Positions 18,401-25,968 of a stretch of 64,000 nt of DNA are shown in pieces. The notes under the pieces are model-generated. The model ran no database searches. It was not told the origin of the DNA and was given only the letters and a program-made list of their open reading frames with translations. A program made the position numbers and the translations under genes. This DNA is from Gemmatimonadaceae bacterium. Its GTDB lineage: Bacteria; Gemmatimonadota; Gemmatimonadetes; Gemmatimonadales; Gemmatimonadaceae. The stretch lies in contig JADZCT010000038.1 of NCBI GenBank assembly GCA_020851455.1, positions 1-64,000 on the forward strand, written 5' to 3'. Position 1 is the first letter of the stretch. Every line of letters begins with the position of its first letter.

Positions 18401-18931
18401 GGAGTCGAGCTGCGCGGTGCCGGCGTTGACGTTCATGACGACGTTGAGCTGCGGGCCGACGCCCACTGCGGTGCCGATAGCGCCCGGGGGAACCGGGGCC
18501 GGCTGCTGCACGCCAGCGCCGTTGGTGAAGTTGACGGCCGAGATCGAGACCGACGGCGGAACCGCCGTGGTGCCCGTCACGACCACCGAGGCGCAACCCT
18601 TCTTGTTTGCGTCGGCGGTCGAGGTGGCGCAGATGGCGACGCCAGGCGTGGCGGCGACAGCGGTCGCGACGCCAGCCGTGGACACCGACACCTTCGAGGC
18701 GTCGCTCGACGACCAAGACACGGTCGTGGCGGCGCCGTTCGCGACGTCAACCGCGGCCGAGAACGAAGCGGTCTGTCCGACCGACATCGTCACGACGCCC
18801 GGCGTGACCGTAACGCTGTTGACCCTGGGGGTGGTGTCGGTCGTTGGCGGACCGGCCACCGTCACCTTGTCACCGCACGCCGCGGCGAACGCCGCGAGTC
18901 CGATGACGAGAGTAGAACGAAGGACCTTCAT
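15497..18931 (-). CDS. Large Big2-domain surface lipoprotein
   Basis: A 1144-residue exported protein. The start at 18931 is fixed by a perfect GGAGGT six bases upstream, a signal peptide (MKVLRSTLVIGLAAFAAAC) and a lipobox Cys. Residues about 35-115 form a Big2 immunoglobulin-like domain (VNSVTVTPGVVTMSVGQT, VSWSSSDASKVSVSTAGVAT). The following 1000 residues are Gly/Ala/Ser/Thr/Asn-rich, low in Lys, with repeated short beta-type motifs and scattered cysteine pairs. They include TVRNAAGSLNWCGPG, YYLATNTIIDQAGNVSPM and similar 'D-x-A-G-N' stretches typical of extracellular Ig-like modules. It is probably an adhesin or surface-layer component; no catalytic motif is visible. A hairpin follows the stop. 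Confidence 0.75.
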   Translation of the reverse strand: MKVLRSTLVIGLAAFAAACGDKVTVAGPPTTDTTPRVNSVTVTPGVVTMSVGQTASFSAAVDVANGAATTVSWSSSDASKVSVSTAGVATAVAATPGVAICATSTADANKKGCASVVVTGTTAVPPSVSISAVNFTNGAGVQQPAPVPPGAIGTAVGVGPQLNVVMNVNAGTAQLDSVVLRVGTKTAYKQAFSASQQASLISESMKADAQSQGVLITGSFNTADYCASTNANSVACAGGVAQGTATYLNGNQNFQALVFGKQSVTAGGTPSNTQGQSPVTTYRFANLNGFHVTMSFGSGTNTPADAFASATDAAGFKWVKGQPSVSALFVAYTPGLSAVTSVISTTATINAGGACSAGGARTVQLTNTSSTSTVGPWTGTWPLNTTSGATLPAWHSGAYEYNPALCPAAFVAGGDIVSFAAIGSDGNAIPLAGPAAGPGVGVLNTFASSNNPDPAIVFRLDNVAPPAPRIQMASATWAATANNSCIGASIVNAGSLSGRTNCWFNGAIILNGLSTGATNVWGGTGLTTTSTGIILSGADVGSGRVIVGGVAPAFGTTFTARAGTVGTANATIDASTPITNVSGLAESATNIAYQLRIQSTDILGNTANYGSSSNAVTGAGTVPWQFGVDLTQPVLSLAGGNPHGTRIYATPAGAGGTNYNILATDPSTLPAIGSGFFNLGANPLTTTQTVRNAAGSLNWCGPGAAAPPTPVTGGTGVYQTSSTACATAISATGTGAFNTNLTYSDTHASVLDGYYLATNTIIDQAGNVSPMFSLLSVQDGTDAAWGGLSYTPAIIPPGGSINFNSTVGDNVDVQAIRLSLGYGTNAGANAFVAPLFDAGTGAAFAPVSAAGGATFWQYVNGPAGALTDLLVNPCPAPAAQPNALCTTWPSSLVTNTNISYPVSSVFTNLQTTAANPAGNGPFVYNVGNNLMTASGFAFNQGVNIGVTPLAAGMQATVGIPLGAVSPALTQIANSGVAGGGPVNWVICAVSTTGNCNTPALTSPPTTGGAQLPANFTISRTAAGGVPTSVTLTAVAEGVTAVFDNPYSAVQFYAYNPTAGLGNEGWRLIGTLTNATSTTDLLGAIPNGRNWYFTLTWTPNLVSAPANAVYKVMAVGITNQTRTAVTTRGAALASPIAFTTVTVTP

Positions 18932-18938
18932 GCTACCT
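18932..18938 (-). promoter_or_regulatory. Strong Shine-Dalgarno site
   Basis: GGAGGTA on the minus strand, ending a few bases before the ATG of the large lipoprotein, is the most complete ribosome binding site I noticed in the window. It decides the start against the longer upstream reading and suggests high expression. Confidence 0.75.
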
Positions 18939-19150
18939 CCGAAATAGTGAGAAAAAACATGCTGCGGCCTAACTGGGAAAAGATGATGCACTGAAGGCTG
19001 GACGGCAACCCCGCTCGCGCGTGGCAACCATCCCGCCCGTTGCATCATCATTTTGCCCTCGCACCGTGGCTGCCGGTGCGCGGAAAAAACTACGAACCCG
19101 TTAGCGTGCCGTCAAGCAATGAAGCGCCGCCTGCCGGCACACCCCGTCGG

Positions 19151-19879
19151 CTACCAGACGACCACGGGCGGGCCTGGTAACGGCGGTGCCGAAGATCCGC
19201 CGAAGGTCCGACTCCCCGTCGGCTGCCCGCGGCCAGCCGCGGCTACCCGCCGCGAGCCGCCGCGAGCCGGCGCGGCCCCGAGCGCGGTGGCGCAGAAGAG
19301 ACGCCGGTGGTGCGGGGTGAGTCCGTGCTCGCGCATCGCCGCGAGGTGCGCCGCGGTGCCATAGCCGGCGTTCGAGCCCCACCCGTACTGGGGGCGCCGC
19401 CGCGCCAGCGCGGCCATGAGCCGGTCGCGGGCAACCTTGGCCACGACGCTGGCGCACGCGACGGAATAGCAGAGGGCGTCGCCGCCAACCACCGCGCGGT
19501 GCGCTACTCCGAGCGCGCGCACGGGAAGGCCGTCCACCAGGACCACGTCGTACTCCACGCCGAGCCGTGCGAGCGCCCTGCGCATGGCGAGCGCGGTTGC
19601 CCCGGCGATGTTGAGCCGCTCGATCTCGGCGACGCTCGCGGCGCCAAGGGCGCAGCCGAGGGCGCGCGAGCAGATGAGGGGCGCGAGTCGCTCGCGCTCG
19701 CGCGGGGCCAGCTTTTTCGAGTCGCGCACTCCCGCGATGGCGCGCGCGCGCGGCGGCATGACGACGGCGCATGCGACGACGGGGCCCGCGAGGGGGCCCC
19801 GTCCGACTTCGTCAACTCCGGCGATGAGCCGGCACCCCTCGGCGCGGAGTCCGCGCTCGATGCCGCTCCAGCGCGGCAC
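19151..19879 (-). CDS. rnhB: Ribonuclease HII
   Basis: Removes RNA from RNA-DNA hybrids, including single ribonucleotides in DNA. The 242-residue protein has the type 2 RNase H signature: GVDEVGRGPLAGP with the first acidic pair, RDSKKLAPRERERL, VDGLPV with another Asp, and SVVAKVARDRLM. It also has the NAGYGTAAHLAAMREHGLTP motif. After about residue 205 comes a basic, Pro/Gly-rich tail beyond the usual end, which may be unstructured. It lies six bases after rplS in the ffh-rpsP-rimM-trmD-rplS order. Confidence 0.95.
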   Translation of the reverse strand: MPRWSGIERGLRAEGCRLIAGVDEVGRGPLAGPVVACAVVMPPRARAIAGVRDSKKLAPRERERLAPLICSRALGCALGAASVAEIERLNIAGATALAMRRALARLGVEYDVVLVDGLPVRALGVAHRAVVGGDALCYSVACASVVAKVARDRLMAALARRRPQYGWGSNAGYGTAAHLAAMREHGLTPHHRRLFCATALGAAPARGGSRRVAAAGRGQPTGSRTFGGSSAPPLPGPPVVVW

Positions 19880-19885
19880 TCCGGG

Positions 19886-20269
19886 CTACCCGGCGCTTTC
19901 CGCCGTACCCGTCTCGGGTACCGTCACCTTCACACGCTTCTCGCGGATGCGGGCCGACTTGCCGGTGAGGCCGCGCAGGTAGAAGAGCTTGGCGCGGCGC
20001 ACGCGGCCGCGGCGCACGACGCCGATGCTCTCGATCATTGGCGAGTGGACCGGGAAGATGCGCTCGACGCCGACGCCGTTGGAGATCTTGCGGACGGTGA
20101 ACGTTTCGCTCACGCCGGCGCCGCGGCGCGCGATGCAAACGCCCTCGAATGCCTGCAGGCGCTCTTTGTCGCCTTCGCGGACGCGCACGTTCACGCGCAG
20201 CGTGTCGCCGGCGCGGAACGGAGGGACCGCCCTGGTCCACTCTTTCTGGGTTTCGATGAACGGGTGCAT
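19886..20269 (-). CDS. rplS: 50S ribosomal protein L19
   Basis: Ribosomal protein at the 30S-50S interface. The 127 residues match L19 closely: [71 protein letters not shown] and [15 protein letters not shown] short acidic tail follows. It sits between trmD and rnhB in the conserved gene order. The 89-bp gap upstream to trmD could hold its own promoter, but I see no clear site. Confidence 0.97.
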   Translation of the reverse strand: MHPFIETQKEWTRAVPPFRAGDTLRVNVRVREGDKERLQAFEGVCIARRGAGVSETFTVRKISNGVGVERIFPVHSPMIESIGVVRRGRVRRAKLFYLRGLTGKSARIREKRVKVTVPETGTAESAG

Positions 20270-20358
20270 TTGGCGCAGCTCGGTATTATCGGAGAGTCAG
20301 TCAAGATAGCGCGCGGGCGCCATGGCGACAACTGGCGGGGGGAGTGGGCGGGACAGGG

Positions 20359-20997
20359 TCACCCGTTGCCTTCGTTTCTCCGCCACGCCTCTATCTCGGC
20401 GTGATTCCCCGAGAGGAGGACGTCGGGCACGCGATGGCCTCGGTATTCGGGCGGCCGGGTGTACGACGGCGCGCTCAGGCCGCGACCGTCGAAGAACGAG
20501 TCGCCGCGCGCACTGTCCATGTCGCTCATCGCGCCCGGGAGCAGGCGCACGACTGCATCCACCACGGCGAGCGCTGCGGGCTCGCCGCCGGAGAGTACGA
20601 AGTCGCCGAGCGAGAGTTCCTCGGTGGCGAGGTGGTCGGCCACGCGCTGGTCCACGTCCTTGTAGTGGCCGCAGAGGAGGGTGAACTCGTCGGCGGCGGC
20701 AAGCCGCACGGCGTCGTCGTGGGCAAAGCGGCGGCCGCGCGGCGAGAGCAGGATTATCGGCGGCTTCGCGCCGATCGCCTCGACGGCCTCGAAGAATGGC
20801 CCCGGCTTCATCACCATCCCGGGGCCGCCGCCGTACGGGGCATCGTCAACGGTGCGGTGGCGGTCATGCGTGTAGTCGCGCAGGTCCACGAGCTGATAGT
20901 CAACGGCGCCCGCGGCGCGCGCGCGCGCGGGGATCGAGAGCGAGAGCGGCCCCTCGAAGAAGCCCGGGAAAATGGAAACGATGCGAACGAGCAGCAT
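20359..20997 (-). CDS. trmD: tRNA (guanine37-N1)-methyltransferase
   Basis: Methylates G37 next to the anticodon to prevent frameshifting. The 212-residue SPOUT enzyme has IVSIFPGFFEGPL, the loop DDAPYGGGPGMVMKPGP, LLSPRGRRF, the trefoil-knot SAM site LLCGHYKDVDQRV (the usual GRYEGVD appears as GHYKDVD) and LGDFVLSGGEPAALAVVDAV. PPEYRGHRVPDVLLSGNH ends the core. Shorter than some homologues at the C-terminus. The ATG follows directly on a GTGCG tandem repeat and has no recognisable Shine-Dalgarno sequence. Confidence 0.94.
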   Translation of the reverse strand: MLLVRIVSIFPGFFEGPLSLSIPARARAAGAVDYQLVDLRDYTHDRHRTVDDAPYGGGPGMVMKPGPFFEAVEAIGAKPPIILLSPRGRRFAHDDAVRLAAADEFTLLCGHYKDVDQRVADHLATEELSLGDFVLSGGEPAALAVVDAVVRLLPGAMSDMDSARGDSFFDGRGLSAPSYTRPPEYRGHRVPDVLLSGNHAEIEAWRRNEGNG

Positions 20998-21002
20998 GGC
21001 GG

Positions 21003-21120
21003 CGTGCGGGTGCGACGTGCGGGTGCGACGTGCGGGTGCGGCGTGCGGGTGCGGCGTGCGGCGTGCGGCGTGCGAGTGCGACGTGCGAGTGCGAGTGCGA
21101 CGTGCGAGTGCGACGGCGGG
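21003..21120. repeat. GTGCG tandem repeat between rimM and trmD
   Basis: About 17 copies of GTGCG follow each other, separated by G/A or GC/AC, giving mixed 6- and 7-bp units and in places a regular 13-bp unit (GTGCGGGTGCGAC). The array fills most of the 159-bp gap and ends a few bases before the trmD start codon, so it forms the trmD leader or ribosome binding region. Imperfect copies suggest slippage and recombination. Confidence 0.9.
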
Positions 21121-21156
21121 TGTGGCGTGCGCGCTGAACGTGGCCCGGCGGCGGGG

Positions 21157-21669
21157 TCAGCCGCCAGCGGCTGGCTCGGCGAGCCCTTCGGGCAGGCGGA
21201 CGGTTCTGAGCCGATCGGCGCGGTTCACGGAGGCGATGAACGCGTCGTTGAACGGGACGTCGGCGCGCCACTCGCCGCCACGCACTTCGAGCACGATTCC
21301 CTGCGGCAGCTCGTACCACGACGCGACGGCGCCGAGCGGGCCCAGCGATTCGTCGCTCACGCTCATGCCGGCGAGTTCGTGCAGGTACACTTCGTTCCCG
21401 GCGGGGGGCCTGAGTTCGTCCATCGGGGCGCTGAGGGTAGCGCCGCGCCAATCGTCGGCGGCGGTTCGGTCGCCCACGCCCTCGACTCTGAGGAGCCACG
21501 CCTGCTTGAACGCGCGCGCGCCGGCCACGACGCACTCGGAGCGGCGCGCGGGCCCATCCGTCGCCGCGCGGGTGGCGAACAGTCGGCGGCCGGGCGCGAA
21601 GACCGCGCCCGGCTCGCTGGTGACGGGTTCGACGAGGAGTTCGCCCTTGAGCCCGAAGGCCCGGCGCAC
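21157..21669 (-). CDS. rimM: Ribosome maturation factor RimM
   Basis: Needed for 16S rRNA processing and 30S head assembly; binds S19. The product shows RRAFGLKGELLVEPV at the N-terminus, a long RimM N domain with LRVEGVGDRTAADDWRGATL, and a PRC-barrel half starting near NEVYLHELAGMSV. The first usable GTG (21669) cuts into the first conserved strand, since the codons just upstream encode DAIVGR, the expected VGR motif. These upstream codons begin after the in-frame rpsP stop and offer only ACG or ATC as starts. The true start may therefore be non-canonical. It follows rpsP in the conserved cluster. Confidence 0.85.
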   Translation of the reverse strand: MRRAFGLKGELLVEPVTSEPGAVFAPGRRLFATRAATDGPARRSECVVAGARAFKQAWLLRVEGVGDRTAADDWRGATLSAPMDELRPPAGNEVYLHELAGMSVSDESLGPLGAVASWYELPQGIVLEVRGGEWRADVPFNDAFIASVNRADRLRTVRLPEGLAEPAAGG

Positions 21670-21696
21670 CCGCCCGACGATGGCGTCCGTGACTGG

Positions 21697-22035
21697 CTAC
21701 TCCGCGGCCGGGGCGGCGTCGGCGGCCGGTGACTCGGCCAGCGGCACCGCGGCGCCCGCGAGCTTCTTCGCGAGGCGTGCCTCGTGGCGCGCCTTGAGCA
21801 CGCCGGCGCGGCGGAGAAGCGAGCGGACGGTATCGCTCGGCTGCGCGCCCTTGTCGAGCCAGTGCGAGGCGCGGTCGGCCTTCAGGTTGAGGGCGTCGTG
21901 CCCGGCGCGCGGCGTGTACTGGCCGATCGCCTCGATGTACGCGCCCTGGCGCGGGGCGCGCCCGTCCACGACGACGATGCGGTAGGAAGGCGAGTTGCGG
22001 CGCCCGGTGCGGCGCAGACGGATTCGGACTGCCAT
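21697..22035 (-). CDS. rpsP: 30S ribosomal protein S16
   Basis: Small-subunit assembly protein. The 112 residues begin MAVRIRLRRTGRRNSPSYRI, followed by VVDGRAPRQGAYIEAIGQY and the GAQPSDTVRSLLRRAGVL motif near 65-80, all typical for S16. An Ala-rich tail of about 25 residues extends beyond the core. Its TAG stop is in the same reading frame as rimM, which begins within about 30 bases. It lies between ffh and rimM as in many bacteria. Confidence 0.97.
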   Translation of the reverse strand: MAVRIRLRRTGRRNSPSYRIVVVDGRAPRQGAYIEAIGQYTPRAGHDALNLKADRASHWLDKGAQPSDTVRSLLRRAGVLKARHEARLAKKLAGAAVPLAESPAADAAPAAE

Positions 22036-22170
22036 GATGCGATCCTCGACTGAAGGCCTGGTGCTGCGCCCGGGCTCATCGCGCGCCGGGAGTATCCCGG
22101 CCGCACCCGGCGGCGCCGCGGCTGGCGTGGCGCCATCCCGCGCCGGCGATGTGGCCGGCTCGGGCAGCCG

Positions 22171-23505
22171 TTAACGATAACCGCCGAACATCCCCGGCGG
22201 GAGGCGTCCGCCGCCGGCGGCGGATGCCTTTTTCATCATCTTGCGCATCTCGCGGAACTGCTCGAGGAAGCGGTTGACGTCGCTGATCGAGCGACCGCTC
22301 CCCCTGGCGATCCTGGCGCGCCGCGAGCCGTTGATGATCTCGGGCTGCTTGCGCTCGTGGGGGGTCATCGAGAGTACGATCGCCTCGGCGTGCCGCAGCC
22401 GGTTGGGGTCGCTGTTCACCTGGCGGAGCATCCTGGCGTTCACGCCGGGGAGGAGCTTGAGCACCCCTTCGAGCGGGCCGAGGCGCTGGATCTGCTTCAT
22501 GGAGGCGAGGAAGTCTTCGAGGTCGAGCCCTTCCCTGCGCACCTTTTTTTCGAGCTTCTTCGCGGCGTCGGCGTCCATCGCGGCCTGGGCCTTCTCGACG
22601 AGCGAGAGGACGTCGCCCTGCTGGAGGATGCGGCCGGCCATACGCTCTGGGTGGAACTCCTCGAGCGCGTCGGGCTTCTCGCCCGTGCCGATGTACTTGA
22701 TGGGCTTCCTGGTGACGCCGTAGATGGAGAGCGCGGCGCCGCCGCGGGCGTCGCCGTCGAGCTTGGTGAGGATCACGCCGGTGAGGCCGAGCCGGGCGTC
22801 GAAGCCCTGCGCGATCTTCACTGCCTCCTGGCCGGTCATGCCGTCGGCCACGAGGAGGATCTCGTCGGGGCGCACGGCTTCCTTGAGCCGCGCGAGCTCG
22901 GCCATCATCCCGTCGTCAACCTGCAGGCGGCCCGCGGTGTCGAGCAGCACCACGCGATCGCGGGCGCGGCGCGACTGGTCGAGCCCGGCGAGCGCGATGC
23001 GGGCGACGTCGTTCGTGGATCGGTCGGAGTAGACGGGGACGTCGAGGTCGCGGCCGAGCGTTTCGAGCTGGTCAATGGCCGCGGGCCGGTAGACGTCGAG
23101 CGCCACGAGGCGCACCTGGCGGCCTTCGCCCTTCAGCTTGTACGCGAGCTTTGCGGCGGTGGTGGTCTTGCCGGAGCCCTGGAGCCCGACAAGCATGACG
23201 ACCGTGGGCGGCACGGTGGAGAGTCGAAGCCCTTCGCGCCGCTCGCCGAGGAGCGCGACGAGTTCGTCGTGGACGATCTTGACGAGCTGCTGCGCTGGCT
23301 GGACGCTACTGACCTGCGCGATGCCGACGGCGCGTTTCTCGACGCGCTCGAGGAACTCGCGCGAGAGCTGGAAGTTGACGTCGGCCTCGAGGAGGACGCG
23401 GCGGATTTCGCGCAGCCCTTCCTTGATGTCGGCCTCGGCGAGGACGCCGCGGCCGCGCAGGCGGGCGAAGGTGGCGCCGAGCCGTTCCTGGAGTTCGTCG
23501 AACAT
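22171..23505 (-). CDS. ffh: Signal recognition particle protein Ffh
   Basis: SRP54 GTPase that binds 4.5S RNA and signal peptides to target nascent membrane and secreted proteins. The 444-residue protein has the N domain, the G1 loop VGLQGSGKTTTAAKLA, the DVYRPAAIDQL and DTAGRLQVDDGMM motifs, TKLDGDARGGAALS and the closing GTGEKPDALEEFHPERMAGRIL. The Met-rich M domain follows, with RRARIARGSGRSISDVNRFL, the RNA-binding helix-turn-helix, and a Gly-rich end. It is the first gene of the cluster and is divergent from lon across about 21 bp. Confidence 0.97.
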   Translation of the reverse strand: MFDELQERLGATFARLRGRGVLAEADIKEGLREIRRVLLEADVNFQLSREFLERVEKRAVGIAQVSSVQPAQQLVKIVHDELVALLGERREGLRLSTVPPTVVMLVGLQGSGKTTTAAKLAYKLKGEGRQVRLVALDVYRPAAIDQLETLGRDLDVPVYSDRSTNDVARIALAGLDQSRRARDRVVLLDTAGRLQVDDGMMAELARLKEAVRPDEILLVADGMTGQEAVKIAQGFDARLGLTGVILTKLDGDARGGAALSIYGVTRKPIKYIGTGEKPDALEEFHPERMAGRILQQGDVLSLVEKAQAAMDADAAKKLEKKVRREGLDLEDFLASMKQIQRLGPLEGVLKLLPGVNARMLRQVNSDPNRLRHAEAIVLSMTPHERKQPEIINGSRRARIARGSGRSISDVNRFLEQFREMRKMMKKASAAGGGRLPPGMFGGYR

Positions 23506-23526
23506 GGGTGGAGCAATCTAGTTAGG

Positions 23527-25968
23527 TTGCAGCTCGTGCCTGCGCCCCCGACGCGGACGATACCCGAGACGCTGCCTCTCCTGGCGCTGCGCAGCACGAT
23601 CGTCCTCCCGCACGGCCGGATAGCGGTGCAGGTCGGGTCGGCGGAGAACGTCGCCGCGCTCGACGCCGGGCTCGTGCTGGTGGCGTTCGTTCCTGGGACC
23701 GCCGTGCCGGGGGCGGATCTCACGGGCCGCATCGGCGTGGTGGCAAGGGTCAGCGGCAAGGTGCCAGCCGGCGCGGGCACGGTGCAGGCAACGCTGGAGG
23801 GCACTGCCCGGGCGCGGATTCGCCGGGTGACGCCCGAGCGGGGAGCGCTGGTCGCGTTCGTGGAGATGGTTGACGAGGCGCCGGCCACCGTGGATGCCGC
23901 GCGGCCGGCGATCGAGCGGATCGTCGCAGCAGCGGAGTCTCTCGCCGAGTCCGACGAGCGGTTCCCGGCCGAGGCGGCCGGACTCGTGGCCCGCGCGGCG
24001 GGCGACCCGTCGCGCGCGGCTGACATTGCGGCGGGCAACGCGAACATGCGCGCCGCGGACCGCGACGAGATCGTGCAGTGCCTCGACGTTGGCGAGCGGC
24101 TCGAGCGGGTGGCGTCGCGGCTGGAGCGCGAGCTGGCGCGCGCTCATGTGCTCGGCGAAGTGGAGCGCCGGACCGCGGTGCACGTGGAGCAGCACCAGCG
24201 CGAGTTCTTTCTGCGCCAGCAGATGGCGGCGATCCGCGCGGAGCTTGGCGAGGGCGACGGCGCCGACTCCGACGCCGACGCCGTCATGCGTCAGGTAGGC
24301 GAGGCGGGCCTGCCGCCGCACGTTGAGAAGGAGGCGCTGCGCGAAACTGCGCGGCTCCGCGCCCTTGCGCCGGCGTCGAGCGAGTACCAGGTGCTGCGCA
24401 ACTACCTCGACTGGCTGCTGGCGCTGCCGTGGAGCAGGAGTTCCGGTACGGCCGGCATCCCGCTCGGCCGCGTGGAGCAGTCGCTGGACGGGCGGCACTA
24501 CGGACTCGAGGAAGCGAAGGAGCGGATCCTGGAGTACCTGTCGGTGAGGCAACTGCTGGGCGGCGCGGGCACGGACCCGCACGGACCGATTCTCTGCTTC
24601 GTGGGGCCGCCGGGCACGGGCAAGACTTCGCTTGGCGAGGCGATCGCCGAGGCGATCGGGCGCGCGTTCTACCGCATTTCGGTGGGCGGCGTGCGCGACG
24701 AGGCCGAGGTGCGCGGACACCGGCGGACGTACGTGGGCTCGATGCCCGGTCTCGTTGTCCAGGCGCTGCGGCGCGCCAACGTCAGAGACCCCGTGCTGAT
24801 GATAGACGAGATTGACAAGATGGCCGGCGGCGGGCCCGGCGGCGACCCGCTGGCGGCAATGCTGGAAGTGCTCGACCCGTCGCAGAACGCGGCGTTTGTT
24901 GACCACTACCTCGGGGTTCCGTTCGACCTCTCGCGCGTGCTCTTCATCTGCACGGCGAACTCGGTGCTCGACATACCCGCGCCGCTTCGTGACCGGATGG
25001 AGGTGATCCGAATCGCGGGCTACACGGTGGAGGAGAAGGTCGAGATCGCGTGGCGCTACCTGCTGCCGCGGCTCTTCCGCGAGCACGGGATCACCGACCT
25101 CGACCTGCAATTCACTGACGAAGCGTTGTCGGCGGTATCGAGCCGTTACGCCCGCGAGGCGGGGCTGCGGGGTTTCGAGCGCAACGTCGCGGCGCTCATG
25201 CGGCGGCGCGCGCGTCGCAAGGCGCAGGGCGAGGCAGGCGCGTGGGTGGTTGACACGCCGCTGATCGAGGAGGTGCTTGGCCCGCCGCGCTACCCGGTGG
25301 CGGAGGCCGAGGTGGAGCCGGAGCTCGGCACGGCGACGGGGCTCGCGTGGACCGCCGACGGCGGCGAGATCATGACGATCGAGGCGCTGCGGATGCCCGG
25401 AACCGGCAAGCTCCACGTGACCGGGCAACTCGGGGGCGTGATGCGTGAATCCGTGGATGCCGCCTGCTCGTACGTAAGATCCATGGCCCGCGCGCTTCGC
25501 ATCGAGGACGCCGAAATGAAGGTGACCGACCTGCACATCCACTTCCCCGCCGGCTCGGTGCCGAAGGACGGCCCGAGCGCGGGCGTGGCGGTGACGCTCG
25601 CGATCGCGAGCGTGATGAGCCGCCGGGCGGTTCGCCGCGATGTCGCGGTCTCGGGCGAGGTGACGCTGCGTGGGAAGGTGCTGGAGATAGGCGGTGTGAG
25701 GGAGAAGGTGCTGGCGGCGTACCGGGCGGGGCTGCGCGAAGTGATCCTGCCCGCGGCAAACGAGAAGGATCTGCGCGGCCTTCCCGACGCCGTGCGCGGC
25801 CACGTGCGCGTGACGTTCGTGAAGGCGATGGACGAGGTGCTCGGGATGATGCTCCTCCCGGCCCTCGTCGTGGAGGCGCACGCGGACGGGCACCCCGACG
25901 GCGGCGCGCCCCGCGGGATCGGCATTCCCCAGCGGCGCAGCGGCGACCAGCGTCCGTGGACGGACTGA
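23527..25968 (+). CDS. lon: ATP-dependent protease Lon
   Basis: Cytoplasmic protease for damaged and regulatory proteins. About 813 residues: an N-terminal LON substrate-binding domain from LPLLALRSTIVLPHG, a coiled region with EQHQREFFLRQQMAAIRAEL, and an AAA+ module with Walker A VGPPGTGKTS and Walker B LMIDEIDKM. The C-terminal protease domain has the catalytic Ser in PKDGPSAGVAVTLAIAS and a Lys in KVLAAYRAGLREVILP. The start is uncertain: TTG at 23527 or GTG at 23536, neither with a good ribosome site. Longer readings run into ffh on the other strand. A DUF445 gene overlaps its end by 13 bases. Confidence 0.96.
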   Translation: MQLVPAPPTRTIPETLPLLALRSTIVLPHGRIAVQVGSAENVAALDAGLVLVAFVPGTAVPGADLTGRIGVVARVSGKVPAGAGTVQATLEGTARARIRRVTPERGALVAFVEMVDEAPATVDAARPAIERIVAAAESLAESDERFPAEAAGLVARAAGDPSRAADIAAGNANMRAADRDEIVQCLDVGERLERVASRLERELARAHVLGEVERRTAVHVEQHQREFFLRQQMAAIRAELGEGDGADSDADAVMRQVGEAGLPPHVEKEALRETARLRALAPASSEYQVLRNYLDWLLALPWSRSSGTAGIPLGRVEQSLDGRHYGLEEAKERILEYLSVRQLLGGAGTDPHGPILCFVGPPGTGKTSLGEAIAEAIGRAFYRISVGGVRDEAEVRGHRRTYVGSMPGLVVQALRRANVRDPVLMIDEIDKMAGGGPGGDPLAAMLEVLDPSQNAAFVDHYLGVPFDLSRVLFICTANSVLDIPAPLRDRMEVIRIAGYTVEEKVEIAWRYLLPRLFREHGITDLDLQFTDEALSAVSSRYAREAGLRGFERNVAALMRRRARRKAQGEAGAWVVDTPLIEEVLGPPRYPVAEAEVEPELGTATGLAWTADGGEIMTIEALRMPGTGKLHVTGQLGGVMRESVDAACSYVRSMARALRIEDAEMKVTDLHIHFPAGSVPKDGPSAGVAVTLAIASVMSRRAVRRDVAVSGEVTLRGKVLEIGGVREKVLAAYRAGLREVILPAANEKDLRGLPDAVRGHVRVTFVKAMDEVLGMMLLPALVVEAHADGHPDGGAPRGIGIPQRRSGDQRPWTD

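Noticed and set aside
15332-18994. A 1220-codon open frame on the plus strand
   Set aside because: It is the antisense shadow of the Big2 lipoprotein: Arg/Val/Gly-rich with no domain, signal or ribosome site. The minus-strand frame has all three.
21003-21120. Repeat array as a possible CRISPR
   Set aside because: Units are 6-7 bp with no unique spacers, and no cas genes are in the window.
23509-23526. A longer lon reading frame beginning at 22357
   Set aside because: The upstream part is antisense to ffh, which is certain. Lon homology begins only after 23527.
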